Numbered from the stretch's first letter, positions 43,252 through 53,636 are shown. The stretch is DNA of 64,000 nucleotides from Azospirillaceae bacterium (GCA_028283825.1 JAPWJW010000001.1:1178001-1242000), one strand, 5' to 3'. Numbers and translations are program-made. The notes: a model not told the origin generated them from the sequence alone.

Positions 43252-44283
43252 TCAGGCGGTTCGACGCGTGGTTCCGGTGGCGGTCTCCACCTCTTCCGCC
43301 GGCACGTAGAGATCCAGCAGGCGACGGCGCCAGGCGTCGGTGATCTGCACCTCCAGGGCGTCGCGGCTGGGGGTCCAGCCCAGGATGCGGCGGGCCAGGG
43401 TGGCGTCGCCCACCAGGGCCGGCGGGTCGCCCGGACGGCGGGGGCCCAACTGCCAGGGGATGGGCAGGCCGGTCACCTTTTCCGCCGCCTCCAGCACCTC
43501 CCGCACCGAATAGCCGCTGCCGTTGCCCAGGTTCAGGGCCACGGACGGCCCCTCGCGCATCAGATGCTTCAGCGCCAGCACATGGGCGTCGGCCAGGTCG
43601 CTGACATGGATGTAGTCGCGGATGCAGGTGCCGTCCGGCGTGGGGTAGTCATCGCCGTTGATGGTCAGCCCGTCCTTGCGGCCCAGGGCGGCGTCCAGGA
43701 CGTTGGGGATCAGGTGCGGCTCGGGGTCGTGATTCTCCCCTAGATCACCGTCCGGGTCGGCGCCGGCGGCGTTGAAGTACCGCAGGATGGCGGAGCGCAG
43801 GCCCCAGGCCGGCCCGCAATCCTCGATGATGCGTTCCATCATCTGCTTGCTGGCGCCATAGGGGTTGATGGGCGCCTGGGGATGATCCTCGGTAATGGGC
43901 ACCTGTTTGGGCACGCCGTAGACGGCGCAGGTGCTGGAGAACACCAGGTTGGACACGCCGGCCTCGCGCATCGCCTCCAACAGGGTGATCGATCCGGCCA
44001 CATTGTTGCGGTAGTACAGCAACGGCTCCGCCACCGATTCACCGACATGGGCGTAGGCGGCGAAGTGCATGACGGCGCAGGGTTGGTAATCGCGCAGCAC
44101 GGCGGTCAGCCGGGCCTGGTCGGCGATGTCGCCCACCTCCAGCGGGCCGAACATCACCGCCTCACGCGGGCCGCGGCTGAGGTTGTCATAGGTCACGGGG
44201 CTGAAGCCCGCCTGGGCCAGCGCCTTGCAGGCATGGCTGCCGATGAAACCGGCGCCGCCGGTCACCACCACGGTATCGCTCAT
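43252..44283 (-). CDS. galE: UDP-glucose 4-epimerase
   Basis: A 343-residue SDR-type epimerase that interconverts UDP-glucose and UDP-galactose. The NAD motif TGGAGFIGSH is at residues 8-17. FSSTCAVYG and YGASK carry the catalytic Ser/Thr, Tyr and Lys. GTCIRDYIHVSDLADAH is typical of GalE. It supplies UDP-galactose for the polysaccharide made by the genes that follow. The structured repeat B lies directly after its stop codon. Confidence 0.93.
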   Translation of the reverse strand: MSDTVVVTGGAGFIGSHACKALAQAGFSPVTYDNLSRGPREAVMFGPLEVGDIADQARLTAVLRDYQPCAVMHFAAYAHVGESVAEPLLYYRNNVAGSITLLEAMREAGVSNLVFSSTCAVYGVPKQVPITEDHPQAPINPYGASKQMMERIIEDCGPAWGLRSAILRYFNAAGADPDGDLGENHDPEPHLIPNVLDAALGRKDGLTINGDDYPTPDGTCIRDYIHVSDLADAHVLALKHLMREGPSVALNLGNGSGYSVREVLEAAEKVTGLPIPWQLGPRRPGDPPALVGDATLARRILGWTPSRDALEVQITDAWRRRLLDLYVPAEEVETATGTTRRTA

Positions 44284-44310
44284 CGCCTTGTTCCCTTCAG
44301 CGCGTGTTCA

Positions 44311-45624
44311 TCAGGAGGCCGGATGCGGATGCATCCGTTCCTCAAACGGCGGTTTCTCAAGGGGCGGTGCCGCCCGCCGGGCGAAAAAACGGCAGAGCGC
44401 CCGTATCTCTTCACCCGCCACGAAGGTCTCTTCCGGCAGGGACAGCAGGCGGCGGCGCTTGGCGTCGTATTCGTCGCGCGTCAGGTTCCGGAAGAAATTG
44501 ACCATGCTGTCCTCCAGCGGCGGCTGGAAGCCCCAGCCCACATCGTGGCGGCGGACCAGGCGGTCGACCTCGAAGCCCTCCACGCTCAGGCAGGGCACGC
44601 CGAAATACCCCGCCTCGTAAAAGCGGTTGGGCAGCAGCCAGCGTGAGTTGTGCTCGGTGTTCTCCAGGTCCAGCGCCCAGGCGAAATCGACGCCGGCGTA
44701 CATCTCCGCCAGTTCGGTCGGGTGGTCGTAACGGCCGCCGTAGACGATGTTGGGACAGGCCTCCAGCGTCTTGAAGAAGTTCTTCTCGTCCACCGTGGTC
44801 AGCACGCCGCGGAACTTGATCTGCAAACGGTCGGGCAGGCGCTGCGCCAGGCGGCGCATCAGGTCCACCGTCTGCTCCCCCCGGATCAGGCCGAAATAGC
44901 CGATGACCCAGGGCCGTTCCGGGGTGGCTTCGGACGCCGCTTGCGGCATGGGGGCCGCCGCACTGGCCACCACGCTTGCCGCCTGCGGCCGCTCGGGCAG
45001 GCCGGGGCGCGGCATCTTGTTTTCCACCAGCAGCCAGGGTCCGCGGAATTTCTGCAACGGCGCGAAGTAGTGGCGGTGGAACCCGGGGGAGGACAGCACC
45101 AGCAGCTTCACCTGGGTCAGGCACAGCTTCTCCACCAGGCGCAGCATGATGGAACGCAGGCCGTGGGCGACGAACATGGGCTGGATGTCCAGCACCTCAT
45201 ACACCAGTTCCGCCCGCCGGCTGATGAACAGCCGCATGACCAGTGCCAGCAGCAATTGGTCGATGTTGCGGGCATACAGCACGGTGGCGTCGGTCAGGCG
45301 CCGGCGTTCGCGGAAGATGACCTTCAGCGCGCCCAGCAGCGCTTGCGCGCGATGGATGTACTTGCCGTCCACCGTCCGGCCCAGCAGCACGTGCCGCCAG
45401 GGCGGGCGATAGCCGCTGTTGTACCGCTCGCGTTCAAAGCCCAGGACCAATACGGGCAGGCCGTTGTCCAGGAACTCGCGCACGCGCTTGATGGTGCTGA
45501 CGTCGGTGATGTCCTGAGTCAGGAAAATCAGGCCGTCCCCATCCGGCGTGGCGCCGGGAACCGAGCCGACGCGCTGGCTTATCCAGTCGCCGACGGATGC
45601 CCCGGCGGGCGGTTCCGGGTTCAT
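44311..45624 (-). CDS. Glycosyltransferase, ExoL-like
   Basis: A protein of about 437 residues resembling ExoL-type transferases of acidic polysaccharide synthesis. The beginning (GLIFLTQDITDVSTIKRVREFLDNG) and the GT-B fold motifs in GYFGLIRGEQTVDLMRRLAQRLPDR, DFAWALDLENTEHNSRWLLPNRFYEAGYFGVPCLS are recognisable. It transfers one sugar to a lipid-linked repeat unit at the cytoplasmic face. The start is uncertain: the ATG at 45624 is favoured, but the frame is open to a TTG at 45753. It is 27 bases upstream of galE in the same direction. Confidence 0.78.
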   Translation of the reverse strand: MNPEPPAGASVGDWISQRVGSVPGATPDGDGLIFLTQDITDVSTIKRVREFLDNGLPVLVLGFERERYNSGYRPPWRHVLLGRTVDGKYIHRAQALLGALKVIFRERRRLTDATVLYARNIDQLLLALVMRLFISRRAELVYEVLDIQPMFVAHGLRSIMLRLVEKLCLTQVKLLVLSSPGFHRHYFAPLQKFRGPWLLVENKMPRPGLPERPQAASVVASAAAPMPQAASEATPERPWVIGYFGLIRGEQTVDLMRRLAQRLPDRLQIKFRGVLTTVDEKNFFKTLEACPNIVYGGRYDHPTELAEMYAGVDFAWALDLENTEHNSRWLLPNRFYEAGYFGVPCLSVEGFEVDRLVRRHDVGWGFQPPLEDSMVNFFRNLTRDEYDAKRRRLLSLPEETFVAGEEIRALCRFFARRAAPPLEKPPFEERMHPHPAS

Positions 45625-45940
45625 GGTGGAGGTCACAGTGTTATCGATAACTGCTGCGGCGTCGGGAATTCTTGCAGACACGGGGTGTCCCCATCGGCGG
45701 CCACTAGGAAGTAATGGATCATGGACCGTGGCAGAATTTCTGTGCTGTGACAAAACAGGGTTGTGACATTCATTAAAGGGCGTATGTCTTTTTTCCCAAC
45801 CCCCGTTCCTGTGACTGAATTAGGGCAGATAAACCCGGCCCGGTCACAGGTTGGTCACTGGCGCTGTTGACACCAGTCTTGCTTGAATTCCATCACGTTA
45901 TCCAGCGGGTTGCGACCCGGGCCGTTCCACCCCTCGGGGT
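45625..45940. promoter_or_regulatory. Divergent promoter region of two glycosyltransferase genes
   Basis: The 316 bases separate two divergent genes and hold no convincing coding sequence. They are AT-richer than the surroundings around 45700-45900. GTTATCGATAAC, a perfect 12-bp palindrome, is at 45640-45651 immediately before the ExoL-like ATG; it could be an operator if the shorter start is right, or coding if translation begins upstream. Confidence 0.35.
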
Positions 45941-47263
45941 ATGAGCAGCCTCCCCGCCGGATCAGTCCCCATCGTGACGGGAGAGATCAAGGCCGTGACC
46001 GCCCCATCCCCCATGTCCCAGCCCGCCACGGGCGCCTTCGTTCCACCGGGTTTCGGCGCCTTTGCCGGCGACGGGCCCGTCGAACTGCCCGAGATGGAGC
46101 CCGCCTTGGGTGAGCGCCGCTTCGACCGTGTGGCCATCACCTCGGTCTTCGGCGATCCGTCCCATCCCCGTACCTGGTCCGGCGCTCCGCGCAATCTGGG
46201 TGTGGCCCTGCAGAAACTGGGTGTGACGGTGGAGGGTTTCCATCCGCACCTGTCCACCCCCTGGAAGGTGGGCCTGGCGGCGCGCCATGTCATGGCCGGC
46301 TATGGCCGCCTGATGACGGCGGAACAGCTGTATCGTGCCGCCCCCGCCCGCCGTCACCTGGCCCGCCAGCTGGCGGCCGAGGCGGCGAAGCGCGGCACCC
46401 GCCACATCATCCACACTGGTGCGCTTGACCTGCCGGTGGTGGAGGCGGAAGCGACGGCCGATCCCATGTTCGACCGGGCGTCCCGCGTTCACCATTACCT
46501 CTATTGCGACCACACCTGGGCGCTGGCGGCCGAACATCGCCCCGACATCGCCGGCTACAGCCCCCGGGCCTTGGCGGCGTATGAGGATCTGGAACGCAGC
46601 GCCCTGAACAGCGTGGACCACATCTTCACCTTCGGCCGCTTCGTCCGCGATCACATCGTCGATCACTACGGTGTGCCGGCGGCGCGGGTGACGGCGGTGG
46701 GCTCCGGCATGGGCGACATCAAGCCCTATATGGGCCCCAAGGATTACGTCCAGCCCAACCTGCTGTTCGTCTGCAAGCACCTGTTCCGCGAGAAGGGCGG
46801 CGAACTGGTGATCGAGGCGTTCCAGCAGGCGGTGGGCCGCCGGCCGGACCTGACCCTGACCATCGTCGCCGACGCCTCGGTCCGCGACCGGGTGCCCCAG
46901 CATCCCAACATCGATTTCCGGTCCAGCCTGCCCTGGGCCGAGTTGCAGGAGTTGTACCGCCGGGCCAGCCTGCTGGTGCAGCCCATGCTGAACGATCCCT
47001 GGGGCCAGGTGTACCTGGAAGGCCTGATCTCACGGACGCCGGTCCTGGGCCTGGCCCGCAACGGCCTGCCGGAAATCACCGGCGACGGCCGCTATGGCTT
47101 CCTGGCGCCCCAGGCCGATCCGCTGGTTCTGGCCGATCTCATCATCCAGGCCGTGTCCGATCCCCAGCGCCTGGCCGTCATGGGCGCCCGGGGGCAGAGC
47201 CACGTCATGGAAACCTATACCTGGGACCGGGTCGCCCGGGCCGTCCTGTACCCCGACCATTGA
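45941..47263 (+). CDS. Glycosyltransferase, GT4-like
   Basis: A 440-residue GT-B transferase. The acceptor half contains TSVFGDPSHPRTWSGAPRNLGVALQKLG. The donor half has the pattern LLFVCKHLFREKGGELVIEAF and the sugar-nucleotide motif VLVQPMLNDPWGQVYLEGLISRTPV-type sequence, in which E and the preceding Gly lie where GT4 proteins bind the diphosphate. A Pro/Ala-rich N-terminal tail of about 50 residues precedes the fold. Probably cytoplasmic; donor unknown. It lies 130 bases before gmd. Confidence 0.85.
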   Translation: MSSLPAGSVPIVTGEIKAVTAPSPMSQPATGAFVPPGFGAFAGDGPVELPEMEPALGERRFDRVAITSVFGDPSHPRTWSGAPRNLGVALQKLGVTVEGFHPHLSTPWKVGLAARHVMAGYGRLMTAEQLYRAAPARRHLARQLAAEAAKRGTRHIIHTGALDLPVVEAEATADPMFDRASRVHHYLYCDHTWALAAEHRPDIAGYSPRALAAYEDLERSALNSVDHIFTFGRFVRDHIVDHYGVPAARVTAVGSGMGDIKPYMGPKDYVQPNLLFVCKHLFREKGGELVIEAFQQAVGRRPDLTLTIVADASVRDRVPQHPNIDFRSSLPWAELQELYRRASLLVQPMLNDPWGQVYLEGLISRTPVLGLARNGLPEITGDGRYGFLAPQADPLVLADLIIQAVSDPQRLAVMGARGQSHVMETYTWDRVARAVLYPDH

Positions 47264-47393
47264 GCGTCGGGGCGGCGGCACCGGGTCCCGGCAGGGACGG
47301 GCGGAGGGGCGCCCTCAAGACCAAGAACCCCTGAAACAAGCCCCCCCAAGTTTGCTGCGAATGCTTCCCACCTTTTGATGAACGGAGCAATTT

Positions 47394-48497
47394 ATGTCGA
47401 ATAAAACCGCGTTGATCACGGGTGTCACCGGACAGGACGGGTCGTACCTTGCCTCGTTCCTTCTGGCGCGGGGTTATGTGGTCCACGGCCTCAAGCGCCG
47501 TTCGTCGTCCATCAACACCAACCGCCTGGATCACCTGTACCGCGACCGCCATGAAGGCGGTTTTGAGATGAGCCTGCACTACGGCGACATGACGGACAGC
47601 CTGGCGCTGACCCGGTTGATCGCCGAGACGCGGCCGACCGAAATCTACAACCTGGCGGCCATGAGCCATGTGGCCGTCAGCTTCGAGATGCCGGAATACA
47701 CCGCCAACGTCGATGCCACCGGCACCCTGCGCCTGCTGGAAGCCGTGCGGTCGCTGAAGATGCAGGACGATGTCCGCTTCTACCAGGCGTCCACTTCGGA
47801 ACTCTACGGTGGGATCAGCAGCGAGCCGCTGTCCGAGACCACGCCCTTCCATCCGCGCAGCCCCTACGCGGTGGCCAAGATGTACGGCTACTGGATCACG
47901 GTGAACTACCGTGAGGCGTACAACATGCATGCCTCCAACGGCATCCTGTTCAACCATGAATCGCCGGAGCGGGGTGAGACCTTCGTCACCCGCAAGATCT
48001 CCCGCGCCGTCGCCTCCATCGAACGCGGCCTGCAGAACTGCCTGTACCTGGGCAACCTGGAGGCCCGCCGCGACTGGGGCCACGCCCGCGACTACGTCGA
48101 AGGCATGTGGCTGATGACGCAGCAGGACAAGCCCGACGACTACGTCCTGGCCACCGGCGAGGCGCATTCGGTGCGCGAGTTCGTGGAGCTGGCCTTCCAC
48201 TGCATCGGCCGTCCGCTGGTGTGGCGGGGCGAAGGCCTCAACGAACGCGGCTATTGCCGCCGCACGGGCAAGGTCCTGGTCGCCGTCGACCCGGCCTACT
48301 ACCGCCCGTCCGAGGTGGACTTCCTGCTGGGCGATCCGACCAAGGCCAAGACCGTCCTGGGCTGGCAGCACCGGATCGCCTTCGAGGAACTGGTGTTCGA
48401 AATGGTGAACGCCGACCGCGCCCTCCTGGATCACACCCCCGTCAAGCAGTGGGAAGGACAGCATGATGCACAAGCCCCCTTACGAGCTGCGCAATAA
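47394..48497 (+). CDS. gmd: GDP-mannose 4,6-dehydratase
   Basis: A 367-residue SDR-type dehydratase that makes GDP-4-keto-6-deoxy-D-mannose. [19 protein letters not shown] is the NADP motif of this enzyme. [12 protein letters not shown] and [12 protein letters not shown] carry the catalytic Thr/Glu/Tyr/Lys. [15 protein letters not shown] is also diagnostic. cggag lies eight bases before the ATG. It overlaps fcl by 35 bases and together they make GDP-L-fucose. Confidence 0.96.
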   Translation: MSNKTALITGVTGQDGSYLASFLLARGYVVHGLKRRSSSINTNRLDHLYRDRHEGGFEMSLHYGDMTDSLALTRLIAETRPTEIYNLAAMSHVAVSFEMPEYTANVDATGTLRLLEAVRSLKMQDDVRFYQASTSELYGGISSEPLSETTPFHPRSPYAVAKMYGYWITVNYREAYNMHASNGILFNHESPERGETFVTRKISRAVASIERGLQNCLYLGNLEARRDWGHARDYVEGMWLMTQQDKPDDYVLATGEAHSVREFVELAFHCIGRPLVWRGEGLNERGYCRRTGKVLVAVDPAYYRPSEVDFLLGDPTKAKTVLGWQHRIAFEELVFEMVNADRALLDHTPVKQWEGQHDAQAPLRAAQ

Positions 48498-49437
48498 ACG
48501 CGTCTGGGTGGCCGGCCACCGCGGCCTGGTCGGCCGCGCCCTGGTTCGCCGGCTGGAGCAGGAGGGGTGCGACATCCTGACGGTGTCGCGCCACCACTGC
48601 GACCTGCGGTCGTCCACCCAGGTGGACCGGTGGATGAAGGACTTGCGTCCGGACGCCGTCTTCCTGGCGGCGGCCCACGTCGGCGGCATCCACGCCAACA
48701 ACAGCCGCCCGGCCGAGTTCATCTACGACAACCTGATGATCGAGGCCAATATCATCGACAGCGCCCACCGCTCGGGCGTGGAGAAGCTGCTGTTCCTGGG
48801 GTCGTCCTGCATCTATCCCCGCATGGCGCCCCAGCCGATCCCGGAGAACGCGCTGTTGACCGGGGCGCTGGAACCGACCAACGAGTGGTACGCCATCGCC
48901 AAGATCGCGGGCATCAAGCTGTGCCAGGCGTATCGTCGGCAATATGGCTGTGACTTCATTTCGGTGATGCCGACCAACTTGTACGGTCCCGGCGACAACT
49001 TCGACCTGATGGCCAGCCACGTGGCGCCGGCCCTGATGGTGAAGGCCCACCAGGCCAAGCTGGACGGCGCCAAGTCCCTGGAAATCTGGGGCAGCGGCAC
49101 GCCCTTGCGTGAGCTTCTGTTCGTGGACGACGCCGCCGACGGCATGGTCTTCGTCATGAAGCACTATTCGGAGGAGGAACCCCTGAACCTGGGCAGCAGC
49201 CAGGAGGTTTCCATCGCCGAATTGGCGGAACGGATCTGCCGCGTGGTGGGTTTCAAGGGCAGCATCCATCACGACCGCAGCAAGCCCGATGGCACGCCGC
49301 GCAAGATCATGGACAACAGCCGCCTTGAAGCCCTGGGCTGGCGGGCGCCGACATCGATCGATGACGGCCTGGCCCAGACCTACCGCTGGTATGTGGACAA
49401 CATCAGCACTGTCCGCGGCGCACCGGTCCATGCCTGA
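48463..49437 (+). CDS. fcl: GDP-L-fucose synthase
   Basis: A 324-residue epimerase/reductase that turns GDP-4-keto-6-deoxymannose into GDP-L-fucose. [18 protein letters not shown] is the NADPH motif, [10 protein letters not shown] holds the catalytic Ser and Cys, and [11 protein letters not shown] has the Tyr/Lys pair. It overlaps the end of gmd, and aagga precedes the ATG. A terminator follows, so the next gene may have its own promoter. Confidence 0.95.
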   Translation: MMHKPPYELRNKRVWVAGHRGLVGRALVRRLEQEGCDILTVSRHHCDLRSSTQVDRWMKDLRPDAVFLAAAHVGGIHANNSRPAEFIYDNLMIEANIIDSAHRSGVEKLLFLGSSCIYPRMAPQPIPENALLTGALEPTNEWYAIAKIAGIKLCQAYRRQYGCDFISVMPTNLYGPGDNFDLMASHVAPALMVKAHQAKLDGAKSLEIWGSGTPLRELLFVDDAADGMVFVMKHYSEEEPLNLGSSQEVSIAELAERICRVVGFKGSIHHDRSKPDGTPRKIMDNSRLEALGWRAPTSIDDGLAQTYRWYVDNISTVRGAPVHA

Positions 49438-49512
49438 GGCTGGCCTCGCCTGATACCGGTCACATCGCCCATCCGGGGGCCCCAACACCCTGGATGCGGC
49501 GAGGGACCGCCG

Positions 49513-49566
49513 CCAATGCCCGGTTCCCGGTGATTGCCCTCATCGGGACCGGGCATTGGTTTTTCT
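49513..49566 (+). terminator. Rho-independent terminator after fcl
   Basis: Seventeen-base arms with one mismatch (49513-49529 with 49544-49559) are followed by a T-rich run. It ends the gmd-fcl transcript. Confidence 0.85.
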
Positions 49567-49625
49567 TCTCCCTGGCAACGGCTGTTCCATCCGGATGCGG
49601 GAGGAACAACCGGTGAGAGGTGTTG

Positions 49626-51161
49626 ATGCGTGATCGGAACGTCGATCTGAATACGGCCCACCTTGTCGGTGACATCGGCCGTCGGGCGACCCGCGGGGGC
49701 ACCGTCATGCTGGGCGCCCAGCTGGTCAAGCTGGTGGCGCAGTTCGGCTCCGTCATCGTCCTGGCGCGTGTGCTGGCACCGGCTGAATTCGGCCTTATCG
49801 CCATGGTCGGCGCCCTGACAGCCCTGTTTGAAATCGTAAAGGAACTCGGTCTGTCGGCTGCGACCATGCAGCGGACGGACATCACCCACGAACAGGTCAG
49901 CGCCCTGTTCTGGATCAATACGGGGGCCGGATGCCTGATCGCCGGCTGCCTGGCCCTGGGTGCGCCGGTCATCGCCGGCTTCTACGGCCAGCCCGACCTG
50001 GTGCCCATCACCCGCTGGCTGGCGCTGGGTTTCGTCATGAGTGGCGCCACGGTCCAGCATTGGGCCCTGCTGCGCCGGCAAATGCGATTTTCCGCCATCG
50101 CCGTGGCCGAGACGGGCAGCGAGCTGATCGCCTTCGTCGTGGCGGTGGGCCTGGCCTTCGCCGGCTTCGGCCATTGGGCCCTGGTGGCCCAGCGCCTGGC
50201 CGCCCCCTTCCTGGTGATGACCGGTTGCTGGACCCTGTGCCGCTGGCGGCCGTCGCCGCCGCGCCGCACCGCTGGCATTCCCGACCTGCTGGGCTTCGGC
50301 CTGTCGGTTTCCGGCTGCGGCATCCTGTCGACCCTGGGCCGCAGCATCGACCAGATCCTGGTGGGCCGCATGTTCGGGGCCGCCACCCTGGGCCTGTATG
50401 AACGTGCCGCCCGCCTGGTGCTGGTCCCCATCAACAGCATCAACGCGCCGCTCTATTCCGTGGCCATGCCGGCCTTGAGCCGCCTGGTCGATGAACCCCA
50501 GCGCTTCCGCCGTGCCTTCGGCGTGCTGATCGAGCGCGTGTCCATGGTCACCATGCCTGCCTTCGTCGGGGCGGCGGTGGCGTCGGATTGGGTGACCAAC
50601 CTGCTGTTCGGGCCGAAATGGGACGCCATGTCCCCGCTGGTCGCCTGTTTCGCCATCGTCGCGGCGGTACAGCCGGTGCTGATGACCGCGGGCCTGATCT
50701 ACCTGCCCCAGGGGCGGCCGCGCGACCTGTTGCGCTCCACCGCCATCGACGTGGGGCTGGGGGTTGCGTCCTTCGTCGCCGGCCTGCCTTTCGGCGCGGT
50801 GGGCGTCGCGGCCTCCTACGCGGTGGTGGGGCTTATGGTGCGTCTGCCTGTTTGCTTCCTGCTGGCGTCTGGACAAGGTCCGGTAACGCAGCGTGATCTT
50901 TATAAAAGCATCCTGCCGTCGCTCTGGGCCTCGCTGGCGGTCGCCGGCGTCGTTTGGGCACTGCGGCGCTTTGTGATGCCTGCGAGCCTGCTGGATGCGC
51001 CGGTCCTGGCGCTGGCGGTGGCCGCGGCGGCCGGCATGGCCACCGCCGGCGTGAGTTTCTTGGCGATGCGGCAGAGCCGGGACGCCGTGCTTGGTGTTTT
51101 CCAAGCCTTGTGGTCCCGGCCCCAGCCGACAGCGTCCTTCGCGAAGGAGGTGGCCGAATGA
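49626..51161 (+). CDS. Polysaccharide flippase (Wzx-like, PST family)
   Basis: A 511-residue membrane protein with about 12-14 helices. RGGTVMLGAQLVKLVAQFGSVIVLARVLAPAEFGLIAMV is typical of WzxC-like flippases, and IDQILVGRMFGAATLGLYERA is a further family block. It would turn lipid-linked repeat units from the cytoplasmic to the periplasmic face. The ATG at 49626 follows gagagg; a GTG at 49620 is less likely. Its stop overlaps the next gene as ATGA. Confidence 0.9.
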   Translation: MRDRNVDLNTAHLVGDIGRRATRGGTVMLGAQLVKLVAQFGSVIVLARVLAPAEFGLIAMVGALTALFEIVKELGLSAATMQRTDITHEQVSALFWINTGAGCLIAGCLALGAPVIAGFYGQPDLVPITRWLALGFVMSGATVQHWALLRRQMRFSAIAVAETGSELIAFVVAVGLAFAGFGHWALVAQRLAAPFLVMTGCWTLCRWRPSPPRRTAGIPDLLGFGLSVSGCGILSTLGRSIDQILVGRMFGAATLGLYERAARLVLVPINSINAPLYSVAMPALSRLVDEPQRFRRAFGVLIERVSMVTMPAFVGAAVASDWVTNLLFGPKWDAMSPLVACFAIVAAVQPVLMTAGLIYLPQGRPRDLLRSTAIDVGLGVASFVAGLPFGAVGVAASYAVVGLMVRLPVCFLLASGQGPVTQRDLYKSILPSLWASLAVAGVVWALRRFVMPASLLDAPVLALAVAAAAGMATAGVSFLAMRQSRDAVLGVFQALWSRPQPTASFAKEVAE

Positions 51162-51991
51162 TCCCGGGTGCGCTGAGACGCAGTGCGAAGTCTATCGTTC
51201 GCACCGTTTGTCCCACGCCGATGATGCTGTGGCTTGAACATAAGTACTTCGAGCATTTCGGCGAATCCGAAATCCGTCTGGTGCGCCATCTGTGCGAACC
51301 CGGGCGCGATGCCATCGACGTGGGCGCCAACGAAGGCTGCTATATCCACTTCATGCGGCCCCATGCCCGGCGCGTCTACGCGTTCGAGCCGGTGCCCTGG
51401 CTGGCGGCCCGCCTGGCGGCCAAGTTCGGCGACGATGTCGTGGTCTATCCCACGGCCCTGTCGCAGGACTCCGGCATGGCCCGCCTGCACATCCCCATGG
51501 TGGCCGGCCAGCCCGACACGGGCCTGTCCACCCTGTCGCCCACCGCCCTGGCGGACAAGCCGGCCCAGCGTGAGCTGAAGGTGACGGCATCGCCCCTGGA
51601 CGCCGTCTATTCCGGCGATGTCGCCTTCATCAAGATCGACGTTGAGGGGCATGAGGAGGCGGTGCTGGAAGGCAGCCGCCTGACCATCGCCCGCTCCCGC
51701 CCCCGTATCCTGGTGGAGATTGAGGAGCGGCATTCCCGCGGGTCCATCGACCGCATCGCCCGCTTCTTCGACGCCATCGATTACCAGGGATACTTCCTGC
51801 ATCACGGCAAGCTGCGCACGCTGGATCATTTCGATGTCGCAACCATGCAGCGGCGCGAGGACATCGAAGGTTATCGGCCAGGCATGCCGCGCAGCCAGTT
51901 CGGCGACTATGTGAACAACTTCCTGTTCCTGCCCCGCCAGGAATCCCCCGGTACGCTGGCCAACATCACGGCGGAACTGGCGCAGGAATAA
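51158..51991 (+). CDS. FkbM family methyltransferase
   Basis: A 277-residue S-adenosylmethionine-dependent methyltransferase. The motif DAIDVGANEGCYIHFM (near residue 50) binds the cofactor, VYAFEPVPW is the second glycine/acid motif, and VAFIKIDVEGHEEAVLEG is the FkbM signature. Members methylate sugars or glycan ends, so it probably modifies the exopolysaccharide. It is coupled to the flippase by an ATGA overlap. Confidence 0.9.
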   Translation: MIPGALRRSAKSIVRTVCPTPMMLWLEHKYFEHFGESEIRLVRHLCEPGRDAIDVGANEGCYIHFMRPHARRVYAFEPVPWLAARLAAKFGDDVVVYPTALSQDSGMARLHIPMVAGQPDTGLSTLSPTALADKPAQRELKVTASPLDAVYSGDVAFIKIDVEGHEEAVLEGSRLTIARSRPRILVEIEERHSRGSIDRIARFFDAIDYQGYFLHHGKLRTLDHFDVATMQRREDIEGYRPGMPRSQFGDYVNNFLFLPRQESPGTLANITAELAQE

Positions 51992-52023
51992 GCGGCAGCC
52001 GTCCTACGGCCCGACAACGACCA

Positions 52024-52062
52024 AGCCCGGCCCGATCCTGACTGATCGGGCCGGGTTCTTTA
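52024..52062 (+). terminator. Rho-independent terminator after the methyltransferase
   Basis: Twelve-base perfect arms (cccggcccgatc, 52026-52037, with 52044-52055) and a six-base loop are followed by a T-rich tail. Confidence 0.88.
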
Positions 52063-52103
52063 TTCGGCGCTGCCGGTGGTATCGGGCAGACGCTGGGGGA
52101 AAC

Positions 52104-52142
52104 AAAAAGGGCCGGGCCGGACGTCGGTCCGGGCCCGGCCCC
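52104..52142 (-). terminator. Terminator of the minus-strand polymerase operon
   Basis: A strong G+C hairpin (52109-52121 with 52128-52141, one bulged base) has an A run at 52104-52108, which reads as a T tract on the minus strand. It is 22 bases past the stop at 52164. Confidence 0.82.
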
Positions 52143-52163
52143 ACATGGTCGGTAAGTGCCGGA

Positions 52164-53573
52164 TCAGGTCACCAGGGAAGCCGGCACCGTGCCCGGGGCT
52201 GGCTCGCCCACGGGTTCCGGCGGTGCGGGCAGTGGCGCCGGTGTGCGCTGCCGCGCCCGGCTGTGCAGCACGCTGGCGGCGCCGATCAGGAACAGCACGG
52301 TCCAGGTCTTGGGGCTGACATAGGCGCCGGACGCCTGGCCCAGGACGGCCCAGGACAGCCAGCACATCGCCAGCGCCTTCACGCCTAAGCTGCGCAGCCA
52401 GCCGCTCATGGCGATGATCATGATGATGCCGCCGCAGATACCCAGATAGACCCAGTGCAGGAAGAAATAGTTGATCAGCACCTCGTTGGGCTCCGGGATG
52501 TTCCACAGGGGTGAGAACGCGCCGGACCGCAGGAACACGTCGGCGATGTTGTCGCTGACCAGCTGCTCGCCCGTCAGGCCCACGCCCAGGATGGGGTGGT
52601 GCTTCACCACATCGACCGCCACCAGGAAGGGGCCGATGACGCGGTAGAAGAAGCTTTCGTCGTTGCCGGACGCGATCTCATGCAGGCGGTTGGCGTACAC
52701 GGTGCTGCCGACGACGGCGAAGGCCACCAGCGCCAGCATGCCGACGGCCCCCAGCTTGATGATGCGGCCGGCGGCGGAGGACTGGGTGTCGTCATCGGGG
52801 GGCACCATCTCGTGCAGGCCCAACAGCAGCACCATCAGCAGCAGCGTGGGCCCGGGCATGGCCACCATGGCGGCGGCCATCATGGCGACGTACCCCAGGC
52901 GCTTGTGCCGCCAGCCGGTGGTCAGCAGCCAGCAGAAGCTGAACAGGGTGTAGGCGAAGGTGACGGCCGAAGGTTCGGACGTGAACAGCTTGGGCCGCAC
53001 CCGGCCATACAGCAGTTCGTCGCGGATGTCGGATTCGTAGATGCCCTGATGATAGATCGCCAGGCGCACCGCGTCGCTGATCCGGTTCAGGCCGGCGTAG
53101 CTTTCCAGCAGGGTGCCGATGACGATGGTGACGATGAAGACCAGCATCAGGCGGGAAAAGGCGGCGGCCCCCGCCTCGACCACCGTCAGGAACAGGGCGT
53201 AGGAGATGACCAGCGAATAGATCATCTGCAGCAGGCCGGTGGTGCGCTTGGACAACAGGTCCAGGCCTGGCGCGTACAGGATGGACGCCAGCAGCAACAG
53301 GATCACGCCCAGGAAGGATGCCAGCCCGGCGGGCGAGATGGCATGCCGGCGGCGCCACAGCAGCACCACGCCCGCCATGCCGGAAATGGCGGCGGGGAAG
53401 GGGACGGTTGCCGTGATCTGGATGGAAAAGCCCGTGTAGATGCCCAGCAGGAAGACGACCAGCAGTACCCAGTCCGTCCGGGCCATGCCGGTTTGCGGAA
53501 CGCTGGTCTCCCACGGCCGCTGCGGCGTCCATTCTGCGATTTCGGGGGCCGTCCACTGGGTCGCAAGGGTCAT
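52164..53573 (-). CDS. O-antigen-polymerase-like membrane protein (Wzy-like, copy 1)
   Basis: A 469-residue integral membrane protein with about 11-12 helices. It resembles Wzy/ligase-type polymerases: long hydrophobic runs, a large loop (TVYANRLHEIASGNDESFFYRVIGPFLVAVDVVKHHPILGVGLTGEQ) with the ExxxR/HPxxGxG-like pattern, and a proline-rich C-terminal tail. It would link flipped repeat units in the periplasm. The next gene is a close paralogue, roughly three quarters identical by eye, differing most at both ends. Confidence 0.82.
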   Translation of the reverse strand: MTLATQWTAPEIAEWTPQRPWETSVPQTGMARTDWVLLVVFLLGIYTGFSIQITATVPFPAAISGMAGVVLLWRRRHAISPAGLASFLGVILLLLASILYAPGLDLLSKRTTGLLQMIYSLVISYALFLTVVEAGAAAFSRLMLVFIVTIVIGTLLESYAGLNRISDAVRLAIYHQGIYESDIRDELLYGRVRPKLFTSEPSAVTFAYTLFSFCWLLTTGWRHKRLGYVAMMAAAMVAMPGPTLLLMVLLLGLHEMVPPDDDTQSSAAGRIIKLGAVGMLALVAFAVVGSTVYANRLHEIASGNDESFFYRVIGPFLVAVDVVKHHPILGVGLTGEQLVSDNIADVFLRSGAFSPLWNIPEPNEVLINYFFLHWVYLGICGGIIMIIAMSGWLRSLGVKALAMCWLSWAVLGQASGAYVSPKTWTVLFLIGAASVLHSRARQRTPAPLPAPPEPVGEPAPGTVPASLVT

Positions 53574-53636
53574 CGCACTGCCTCGGGGCTCTGGGGGCGT
53601 TCGGTTTTGTTGTTGTCCGTCGGATGCCCGGCGTTT

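Noticed and set aside
45625-45753. N-terminal extension of the ExoL-like transferase to a TTG
   Set aside because: There is no good ribosome site and no homologous look; the region is AT-rich like a promoter and includes a palindrome. Not excluded, but the ATG at 45624 is more likely.
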